A stretch of 64,000 nt of DNA from positions 54,518,203 through 54,582,202 of the forward strand of contig CM060187.1 of assembly GCA_030549335.1 (NCBI GenBank). Direction: 5' to 3'. Below, one piece after another: positions 11,801-20,830 of this stretch. Below the pieces are notes generated by a model. The model worked only from the letters and a program-made list of their open reading frames with translations, did no database searches and was not told the DNA's origin. The stretch's first letter is position 1; each line of letters opens with the position of its first letter. This DNA is from Pontederia crassipes (lineage: Eukaryota > Streptophyta > Magnoliopsida > Commelinales > Pontederiaceae). Position numbers and translations under genes: made by a program.

Positions 11801-14800
11801 GTACTCGTCCCTCACAGCCCTGTGTGCATTGTAAACGCACAAATCACTCTTCTGATAGATGCTGGGAAAAATTTGGGAAACCTACTTGGGCTAATCAAGC
11901 ATCCTCTTATGATCATGCTGCAAAAGCCACTGGTCATCATAACTCATCATCTCCCTTTTAGCTATCTCAGGAGGATTATACTCGTTTGATGAGTATACTG
12001 CGACCTTCTACCACTACTGATTCTACAGTTGCTGGATTGGCAGACACATCAGGTAGTACTGCCCATTTGGCATCTATTAGTGCTTACGAAAAATGGGTGA
12101 TTGATTCTGGTGCTTCTTATCACCTCACTGGGAATGGTACTACTCTATCACATTCTGCCCCAACTAATATAATTAAATCTGTTCGCCTGGCTAATGGAAG
12201 TTTTTCTCCAGTTATATCGGTTGGAACTATTGAGTTTTCTTCTAAACTCAAGCTTACAGATGTTTATTGTGCTCCTGAGTTTCCTTTAAACATATTATCT
12301 GTTAGCAAGCTATGTAAGCAATTGAAATGCAAGGCTATTTTTGATGAACATCATTGTTATTTTCAGGACATCCAGACGATGCAAGTGATTGGTGGGGGGT
12401 ATGAGAAGAATGGACTTTACTACTTAGTTATTCCTGCTCTGTTTGCTGGTGCTGCCTCCATTTTCGTTGATCATGTCCTATGGCATCGTCGTCTGGGTCA
12501 TCCTTCTTCCTCCGTGCTGCGTGAAATGTTTCCCAAACTTCCTAATAACCTTCAGATAAATTGTGAAGCTTGTTAGCTTAGGAAACATCATCGTACCTCA
12601 TATCCTCAACGTTCTGATCCTTCAAGTACTTCTATGTTTAATATGGTTCACTGTGATGTTTGGGGTCCTTGTCCTGCTAAAAGTATTGCTGGTCATCGTT
12701 ACTTTGTTGTCTTTGTCGATGACTATAGTCGTTTGTCTTGGATATTTTTAATAAAAAGTCGTTATGAGATCTTGAGTATTCTCAAGCATTTCTTCAATGA
12801 GGTTCAAAATTTCTATTCATCTACTGTTAAAGTTTTTCGATTCGATAATGCCTTAGAATTTGTGCAGCGTGAGCTCCAGTCATTCTTATCCTCCAACGGG
12901 ACTATTCATCAAACCACTTGTGCTTACACTTCTCAGCAAAATGGTGTTGCTGAGAGAAAACTTCGTCACATCCTTGATGTTGCTAGGGCCCTTCTCATTC
13001 ATATGAAAGTTCCCAAGCACTTTTGGGGGGATGCAGTTTTAACTGCAGTTTATCTCATCAACCGTGTTCCCTTCTCTGTTCTTAAGGGAGAGGTTCCATT
13101 TAGTTTGCTCCATCCAAACATGGATGTTTTCCCTCTTCCTCTTCGAATATTTGGTTGTGTTTGTTTTGTTCACTTTTTTAATATTGCTGACAAACTCTCT
13201 CCTAGGGATGTTAAGTGTGTCTTTTTGGGTTACTCACGTATCCAAAAAGGGTATTGTTGCTACGATGTTGTATCCAAAAGATACTATGTTAGTCGGGATG
13301 TCACTTTCTTTGAAAAAGAGAGCTTTTTTGACTCAATGGGAGATTCTATTGTACTTGAACCAGCCCCTTTACAGGTTTATCATCGAAGAAGTAAGCCACC
13401 TATGCCTATCCCTTTACCTATTGTTCCTGTTACTGACTAGGCACTCGAGCAGGCTTCTTCGCAGTCCTCTTCTAATCCACAACCAGAGCTTGCACCGGAT
13501 GCTCCTTTGCCCACAAGTGGGTATGCTGATGATAATCGACCAATAGCTTTGCGGAAGCTTGTAAGATCTTGTACTTTACATCCTATGTCTCACTACACTT
13601 GCAGAATTACATAATTTTTCTTTGGCTCTAATGAGTACAATTACTCCCAAGCACTATCTTGAGGCCTTACATGATCCAAAATGGAAGCAAGCTATGGATG
13701 ATGAAATTAATGCGTTTCTCTCTCGGGATACATGAGATTTAGTTCCACGACCTGCAAATACAACTTAAGTTGATTGTCGATGGGTATATACTGTTAAATA
13801 TCATCCTAACGGCACTGTGGACAGATTCAAAGCTCGACTTGTTGCCAAAGGTTTCACTCAAACTTATGGAGTGGACTATTTTGAGACTTTTTCTCCTGTT
13901 GCTCGTCTTAGTTCAGTTCGGATTCTTATTTCTATTGTTGTCAACAAAAATTGACCCTTACATCAGCTTGATATCAAGAATGCATTTCTATATGGTGATT
14001 TAACAGAAGATGTATTCATGTCACAACCTCCTAGCTATGAGGTTGAGGGGGAGTATGTGTGCAAACTCAAGAAGGTTATTTATGGTCTTAAGCAAAGTCC
14101 TAGGGCATGGTTTGATAAACTTAGCGGGGAGATAAAAAAAATTGGTTTTTCTCGTTGCACTGCTGATCACTCTTTTTGTAAGAAAGAAAGAGCACGGGTG
14201 TGTTGTACTTGTTGTTTATGTGGATGACATGATTCTCACAGGTGATGACACTGAAGGAATTCAGGAAACTAAAAATTTCTTACAAAAGATCTTTGTCACA
14301 AAAGATCTTGGAAAACTCCGCTACTTTCTTGGAATTGAGGTTGCGAGAAACTCACAAGGGTTGGTCCTCTCTCAAAGAAAATATGTGATGGATATTCTAG
14401 AAGACGCTGGTATGTTGGGTGCTAAGCCATCATCCATTCCTATTAATGGGTTTACCAAATCAAGGTCTAGTGATGATCCTCTTTTTGATGATACTAAAAG
14501 ATAGAGGAGCATTGTTGGAAAACTTTTATACTTGACAGTCACAAGACCTGATATTAGTTTTACTATTAGTCGTGCTAGTCAATTTATGGAAAAATCGCAT
14601 TATAGTCATTGGAATGATGTTTGTCTTATTCTGAAATATCTTAAAGGCTCTCCTAGAAAAGGTTTATATTTCAAAAACAATGGGCATTTGGATTTTTCGA
14701 CTTACTCGGACGCTGACTATGCTAGTTCTATTGAAGATAGACGTTCCACTACAGGTTTTGCTACTTTCTTGGGAGGCAATTTAGTCACATGGCGCAGTAA

Positions 14801-17800
14801 GAAATAATAAGTTGTTTCTCGATCAAGTGCTGAAGCTGAATACCGAGCCATGGCGCATACTGCTTGTGAAGTGATATGGATTATTTTGTTACTTGCTGAT
14901 TTGGGTTTTCCTATTGCACTTCCAATTCCAATGTATTGTGACAATCGCTCTGCAACCTATATAACATCCAATCCTGTATTCCATGAGAGGACGAAGCACA
15001 TTGAGGTTGATTGTCACTTCATACGTGATGCTGTTACTAAAGGAAAGATTATTACTCCCTACATTTCTTCTGAACTACAGTTGGCTGATATTTTCACGAA
15101 AGGGTTACCTAAGAAACGCCACAACTTTCTACGTGACAAGTTAGGCATGATTGATATCTATGCTTTAGCTTGAGGGGGAGTGTTGAAGAATCTCCAAATC
15201 TGATAGAGATTCTGGAAATAAATATTTATGTGTTGAAGATTCTCCAAATCAGATAGAGATTCTGGAAATAAATATTTAGGTCAATAAATATTTGATATGA
15301 TAAGAGAAATTGCTGGAGATAATTGAGGGCCAACAATTTCTCCATATACATTGTTATCAATAGTGATATGGAAAACAATATTTTCTTCTACACATATAAT
15401 TCCCCAGATGACATCATCTAGGCCATGGGCCACATAGGGCTCTAACAATAGACCCAACGTAGAGTTCAACATATAACACCATGAATATAAAGAGTTTGTA
15501 TAAAAGTCTACAACTCAAGGCCGACATAAGATAACTTGGACCGTGGGCCCGATCGATACATGTGCAATTCGTCTTCATCATGGGGCTTCCACTGTCGAGC
15601 TTAAGTCTTCTTCGTTCCTGCACGGATCCATGGGGCATAGGGGATTTCTCCTCCTGTTAGAGTATCTTGAGGCTCGTGCATGCTATGAACCTATAACATG
15701 AATTATACGTGTCATGGCATATGCAACAACAAACAACAACAACAACAACAAAGCCTTATCCCACTAGGTGGGGTCGGCTACATGGATCATACGCCGCCAT
15801 ATTCGTTGATCCATGTTCATGAGATTCGACAGGGTTTTACGCTGGCTGTCGGGGCCTAACACAACCCTCCTCCTTTATCCGGGCTTGGGACCGGCTATAA
15901 AACATAGGCGGAGTTGTGTCATGACATATGCATTGCAACATAATGGAACATAGGAAATATGTATGCTATGAGCTACATGCACTTTATATGGCATCCGAAC
16001 AATCATCGTGGTAAGGTAAGATAATCATATTACATCATTAATCATTATGCTATGGCATATTTTGCACTTATCTTGTTTACCTTTAACATCTTCATTCATC
16101 GCATCATATGAAAATAAAACATACATTTGCATCCCTTTAAATGCATACATCATCATCCTCATCGTTTCAAATCATTTCATCTTAGTCAACTTATGTGATC
16201 ATATCATCTTTTCATCTTTCATATTTAATTAGATAGCTTCTTATCTTGGTGATTGAGAAGTCCATGTTGACTCGTCGATTTTGGCTAGAGAGGTTGAGAT
16301 TGTTCCATTGGACACCAATCACTCTCACCCTTAGGTGAGGTCTTTGTTTCATGAGGAACATGACACTTAAACTAGCTAGTGCCATCATTGTTCCCCTCAA
16401 TTCGAATGATAACAACAAGATACCTTCGTCAATCCATCAATACATACAATCATTCAATACATGTGATAAATTTTAATCCTATTTAAGGTTGTCCAGGCAT
16501 TATAATTTTCATCGGGTAGGATCGAATCGATGAACTCGATGACTCGACCCGACCTAGGTTCGGGTCAGAGGTCGGGTCGGCCCAACCACAATCCAATGGT
16601 GGGTCGGGTACAGGTTGGGAAATCCCAAACCGAGTAAGCCCAAACTGACCCGATGATCCAATTTTATTATTTCTACTTTTTTATTTAATCCTAAGTCTAT
16701 ATTTGATTTAAAATTCTAAAAAATGATAAAATAAAATATTTTAAGAGTGGAAAAATATTTAAATATTTTAAAAACTTTTTATGTTTTAAAATAAATATTA
16801 AATAATTTAATAAAGTAAGAAAAAAAATTAAAAACAAAAAAAGGGTGGTCAGGTGACTCGACCACCTGACCTGACCCACCCTAACCCGGTTCCTGGCGGG
16901 TCGGATCAGATTTACCCCTCTAAATGGCTCCAACCCGTCTAGGTCGGGTCGGGTTTGTTCACGGGTCAAGTTCCCAACCCGTGAACACCCCTAGTTGTAT
17001 CCATATGAATCTCAGGGTAGTAGGTCAAATGGGTTGTGCTCATCTAAAGCTACGGGCAGATGGGCGAGTCAACCATCTAAAGCCATGAGCGGACTAGGCG
17101 AGTCTCATCCATTTGAAGCTGCGGATCGAGCCAAGTGCAGAATAGGCGGGTCACATCCGTTTGAATTATGCCAAATCAGGCAGGTTGTATATGCAGGTGG
17201 GCCATGTTGATTCTGTCCACCTGAATTTGTTTGCAAAGTATGATAATTCTAGTTATCATGTGGAGGAATTTGAGTCACATGGGGACTGTTAGAGTTTGAC
17301 TAGAATTCCTATTAGAATTTTGGTATTTAAGCGAAATTTATGGGTTATTAAATTAGAAATCTGTTTTTCTATTTTTTTAAGATAATGTTTTTCTATTTGA
17401 TTAGAATTTTGTTTATCATTGGAATTTGAGGTTTCTCCTTGGGGAAAAAAAATCTCAAAACTCGTCCCCAAATGAAAGTCCTTAGTTGTAACTCCCATTT
17501 ATGGGGCAGCTTTTGTTGCCCATCTGTCGATGAGCCTGAGGAAGACTCAATGACCTTTCTTATGGGAGGGCTTGAGAGTATTAGGTTCGTATAAAGTTTT
17601 GTTACCCGAACACGTAGTCCAATAAAGGGTGAACCTCATTAACAAATTTTTGGGTTTGCTTTGCCTGTGAATCTTCTTTCTCGTTCAACATTCAGAACAG
17701 ATTAGTATCAAACATACATGTTTTGGTACCATATGTAAGAATGATAATAGAAATTTTTTTTTTTTCATATATCAGCTAAGCTTATTAACTCCGCCTATAT

Positions 17801-19437
17801 TTTATAGCCGGTCCCAAGCCCGGATAAAGGAGGAGGGTTGTGTTAGGCCCCGACAGCCAGCATAAAATCCTGTCGAATCTTATGAACATGGATCAACGAA
17901 TATGACGTCGTATGATCCATGTAGCCGACCCCACCTATTGGGATAAGGCTTTGTTGTCGTCGTATATCAGCTAAGCTTATTATATTTCATAAATTTTTTG
18001 TTTTGCATCTCACTCCTTACATTTTATCAAAGGCAATTAGTACATATTGTTGTTGTCTATTGCTTCAAGTTCTGTGAGTACGAATCTATCTAGAGGTTAA
18101 CAAAATATTCTTAGATTCTTTTCTTATTTGACAGGTACTAGCTGAGTTGATGTTAAACATCGGGAAGAAATTGCCATCTGAACGGAGAAATTCTTATGGA
18201 ACATGGGCTGTGAGCGTATGCCAGACTACAACAGTAGAGAGTTCCATTGCAGCAAGGAGTATCATCTTTCTTGCAATCGATCTCCTCCCAGCTCCAACCG
18301 ATTTGTGTATTGCACATGACATGGCCTTGGAGCTGCTTAAAGTTATGGGGTCTGAAGATACTGATCCAGAAGAAAAGTCCAAGAAATTTCCTCTTATTAA
18401 TCGATCTACAAAGGATGAAATTTCAAAGTTATTTTTTCAAGTGGCTGAATCTTGTATTATTGATCTAGATTGGGGAACATCAAAAGTTAAGCTACTTTCT
18501 TCATGCAATCTTGAAAATCTTGGCGTGGAAAAGAGGTTTCCTTTTGGTGAAAGGTTACCTGGTCTTAATTTGGAAGAAGCGTTGTATTCAAGGTCTGAAG
18601 CCTTGGTTCTCTTGTTATCTTCCTTTGCAGAAATGAATCTCAAGGGTATAAGCACCAGACTCTAAAAGAACAATAATTTTGCTGCTCATGTAATGTATTC
18701 TTATGTGTTCTTTGATTTGCAGATTCTCAAGCTGAGCAACTACTGAAAATCTGTGCAAAGTTCTACAGGCTTTTAGCTCAGATGGCAAAGCTTAGAATCT
18801 CACCCAAAGGTACAAAGCAAATTTTACCTAGTACAAAGTTTCAGAAACTGGTAGAAGTGACTTGCAGAAGACTCACCAGTCCTCTATATGACTTTGTTGC
18901 TTTTGTACAAAGGGTAACTAACTCAACAATTGTGCATTCGCTTTTAACTTGAGATATTGGTTTACTATACTTTCTAATAAAGATATGTATTTATGTTACA
19001 GAATCAGCAAGAGAACACAAATGACAGGGGAATCATAAGCAAGATCAAAAGAAGAGAGTAAATGTATACCTGATTTGATTTTCCAAATTGAAGACTATGA
19101 GAAATATCTCATCCAACTGAGTAAACTGAGTAAAATCAATTTATTGAGGCATGCTAAACGCAGTACCGCAAGGGACTTCAAGATTTTGGAGACAAAAAAA
19201 ATTGCTGTGGAAGAAATGACACCTGGACCTGAACCTTCCAAGGTCAATTCTGCATCTGACAATGAAACTAGTGGGGAATCTCAAGGTTCAGATATGTTAA
19301 AGGAGGTTTCCTCCCCTGCAGCCAATGATGACAATGCCGAGGATTCCGAACGTGATCAGGAAGAACAGGAGATGATCATAAGAAAGAAGAAAGCTAAGAC
19401 GAGCAATGTGGTGGAGGACTCAGATACTGACTCATAA
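5803..19437 (+). CDS. FANCI: Fanconi anaemia group I (FANCI) homologue, 13 coding exons
   Basis: FANCI pairs with FANCD2 as the monoubiquitinated clamp of DNA interstrand-crosslink repair. Exons, all with GT-AG joins that keep phase: 5803-6834, 6916-6997, 7078-7269, 7470-7534, 7618-7777, 7891-8136, 8244-8360, 8474-8665, 8751-8817, 8927-9879, 18135-18645, 18723-18913, 19002-19437. The product would be about 1,410 aa, near family size. Exon 6 carries [11 protein letters not shown], which aligns with the human segment bearing the ubiquitinated lysine, then an SQ cluster ([10 protein letters not shown]) like the human ATR-target cluster. The last exon has [19 protein letters not shown] and STARDFKI, the family's conserved C-terminus, then an acidic tail. 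Intron 10 is 8.25 kb and full of transposons. Oddities: the N-terminal frame (ATG 5803) and the rest of exon 1 are in different frames, switching between about 6040 and 6080 in a CT-rich tract. The last exon also changes frame near 19051-19060 in a GA-rich tract. Either assembly error or recent decay could explain this. Confidence 0.88.
10168..10335 (+). repeat. possible fragment of an old LTR, related to 17287-17690
   Basis: The block begins tgttagagtttga and ends near tttatcattgaaatttgag, followed by a cc-aaggggtagg step. The same order of words recurs at 17287-17450 in the same intron and orientation. The TG start and the repeated layout suggest long terminal repeat remnants of an older element now split by younger insertions. 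This is an inference from similarity only. Confidence 0.35.
10502..10808 (+). repeat. 5' LTR of the copia element
   Basis: About 307 bp, beginning tgttgaagaa and ending tctaca. Its first 50 bases are present twice in tandem. It is longer than its 3' partner, but the shared parts are nearly identical. Confidence 0.9.
15181..15392 (+). repeat. 3' LTR of the copia element
   Basis: About 212 bp, beginning tgttgaagaa directly after a purine-rich tract and ending tctaca before the second copy of the 5-bp duplication catat. It shows the same tandem doubling of its first 50 bases as the 5' LTR. Confidence 0.9.
15398..15725. other. intron filler with no defined element
   Basis: This belongs to FANCI intron 10, between the copia element and the first SINE. 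It is richer in GC than the rest of the intron (for example catgggccacatagggctc) and reads like the interior of an older repeat. I could not find ends or coding similarity. Confidence 0.4.
15726..15915 (-). mobile_element. SINE (Au-like, GTT-tailed), minus strand
   Basis: Read on the minus strand it starts aactccgcctatgttttata, passes through ggtcccaagcccggataaag, ggagggttgtgtta and a tcgaatc word resembling a pol III B-box core, and ends in the tail tgggataaggctttgttg with a GTT run. It is flanked by a 17-bp duplication, gtgtcatggcatatgca at 15709-15725 and the same with one change at 15916-15932. The sequence type matches the widespread plant Au SINE group as I remember it; that identification is recall, not a search. 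Confidence 0.85.
15933..16482. other. intron filler, no element defined
   Basis: AT-rich FANCI intron 10 sequence with many cat- and atc-rich words. I see no coding frame and no clear repeat ends here. Confidence 0.4.
16483..16994. mobile_element. hAT-like non-autonomous element (MITE)
   Basis: The right end, read inward on the minus strand, is ctaggggtgttcacgggttg, followed by repeated gggtcgggt words. The left end ttaaggttgtccaggc matches it loosely, at about 12 of 16 bases. The core is an AT-rich block of about 200 bp between two GC-rich gggtcgggt arms. This layout is a familiar plant hAT MITE type. I could not find a clean 8-bp duplication, so the left boundary is uncertain. Confidence 0.55.
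17287..17690 (+). repeat. possible solo LTR, tg...ca, 404 bp
   Basis: It begins tgttagagtttga and ends gttcaaca, the TG-CA form of a long terminal repeat. Its first 160 bp resemble 10168-10335. A gggga tract lies just upstream. No internal retroelement domains were recognised between the two blocks other than those of the younger copia element, so this may be a solo LTR or the end of an eroded element. Confidence 0.4.
17788..17962 (+). mobile_element. SINE (Au-like) with perfect 20-bp duplication
   Basis: It has the same structure as the copy at 15726-15915, but on the plus strand: actccgcctatattttatag, the cccaagcccggataaagg block, the tcgaatc word, and the tail ending gctttgttgtcgtcg. It is flanked by the identical 20-mer tatatcagctaagcttatta at 17768-17787 and 17963-17982. 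The perfect duplication marks a recent insertion into FANCI intron 10. Confidence 0.92.
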
Positions 19438-20332
19438 GGATGATGCGTCATATTTATGCATGACCAGGGGGATATCTTTTGGACTGCTAGTTGATGATAC
19501 AGTGAAATACGATCAGAATATTAGATACTGTGGACGCAAGACTTAAATAATACATATCGCTGATGAAGTGATAATAAATACACATCTTTCTGATTCCGTC
19601 TGCTCTCTCCATACCCAGATCTCAATCATTAGATTCTGACCCCCCCCCCCCCCCCCCCCCCCAACCCCCCAACCCCCACCCCCACCCCTCCTCATTTCAG
19701 TTGCTCTAATTTTCTTATCTTGAAAGACTTTTACTGTAACTCTTTTTGGAATTCTGTACTTCTAGTTGATTAAGAATATTTAAATATTATATGGATCAAC
19801 TTATTTTAATCCAAAAGTAAAAAAAATGTTAACAGCATTGAAATACTATATGAATTAATTTCTCTTAATTCAAGAGTAAGAAATATGGAGCCATACGAGC
19901 TCAAAGTATGCCAGTGTGCAAGGCCACAATCGCTGCCTGTGTTCTCATTCCTCTTGTTTATCAGAAGTGAACTTATGATAGATGTCGCAGAAGCTGAAGT
20001 AGGACTGCCTCGGAAAACACAATTTCAAAGGACTTTTTCCTGGTATACATAGATAAGTTTGCCCATAGTGTTAGTAATCAACTTGTATTAATTATAAGTT
20101 TAAATTTAGATATTTTTTATCTATCGTGGTATTGATCTACTATAAATAAGAAGGACAAGTCAACATTTTATCTTTTTTCATAAACATAAAAACATTCTCA
20201 ATAAAATTGTTTTTCATATTTTAGTAAATACACTCATAGAGAGCGTTTCAACAATTATCCAGATGACGTACAAGTGGTAAAACTTAATTTCAACACAATC
20301 GTAATTTATATTTAATTATACAATAAATACTG
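19438..20332. other. intergenic between FANCI and SINE/LC8, with a 23-base C run
   Basis: It includes the FANCI 3' UTR side. A run of 23 C at 19640-19662 is followed by imperfect C-and-A repeats to about 19690. The rest is AT-rich with no reading frame of note. Confidence 0.6.
19640..19662. repeat. poly-C tract
   Basis: 23 consecutive C, extended by aaccccccaacccccac-type repeats. Such tracts are error-prone in sequencing, so the length is uncertain. Confidence 0.9.
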
Positions 20333-20502
20333 AACTCCGCCTATATTTTATAGTCGGTCCCAAGCTCGGATAAAGGAGGAGGGTTGTGTTAAGTCCCGAC
20401 AGTCAGCATAAAATCCTGTCGAATCTTATGAACATGGATCAACGAGCGTCGTATGATCCATGTAGCTGACCCTTCTAGTAGGATAATACTTTATTGTTGT
20501 TG
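20333..20502 (+). mobile_element. SINE (Au-like), older copy
   Basis: It has the same order of words as the other SINEs (aactccgcctatattttata, cggataaaggaggagggttg, a cctgtcgaatc word, a GTT tail) but more substitutions, for example in the tail. The duplication is not clear: tatac begins both flanks, then they diverge. I read this as an older insertion, upstream of the LC8 gene. Confidence 0.85.
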
Positions 20503-20709
20503 TATACGACAAATTTTCTCTGCATCATTTATCTCAAATTTTGTCTTCTGTCATTACACATCTTAAACATTTTTCCTGTTGATACATTCCATTCTGTAAA
20601 AGGGAAAAAAAACTGTAAATACTTGTGATCTATAAAGTGGCAACAATATCAAATTCGCCTTCCTTTTTAAGCACGCCACCACTTTTCGCCATTGGATTCC
20701 ACTCTCTTT

Positions 20710-20716
20710 TATAAAT
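20710..20716 (+). promoter_or_regulatory. TATA box of the LC8 gene
   Basis: tataaat lies about 115 bp before the start codon at 20831, in the ctcttttataaatcc context usual for plant promoters. It is the only TATA-like word close to the GC-rich first exon. Confidence 0.55.
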
Positions 20717-20830
20717 CCACCACCACGCCCTCAGATCTCTTCCTTCCTCTCCAACTTCAGGCCTCGCAAAGATAGGATTACCCGCGGAGAGAGAGAGACG
20801 GCGAAGACGGAGTCCACTATCCGGCGGCCG

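Larger units (their letters stand above)
10502..15392 (+). mobile_element. Ty1/copia LTR retrotransposon in FANCI intron 10 (broken)
   Basis: A nearly full-size copia element in the same orientation as FANCI. The 5' LTR (10502-10808) is followed at once by tggtatcagagc, the usual primer-binding site complementary to initiator tRNA-Met. A purine-rich tract (gagggggag) precedes the 3' LTR (15181-15392). The 5-bp duplication catat lies at 10497-10501 and 15393-15397. Parts in order: gag-like (UBN2) about 11070-11960 with a CCHC knuckle, protease and GAG-pre-integrase about 11990-12580, integrase about 12630-13300, reverse transcriptase about 13690-14500, RNase H about 14700-15165; this order is diagnostic of copia. 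The coding part is broken by roughly half a dozen or more interruptions. The LTRs differ at only a few of about 200 comparable positions, so the insertion is young, probably under a million or so years at usual plant rates. Confidence 0.93.
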
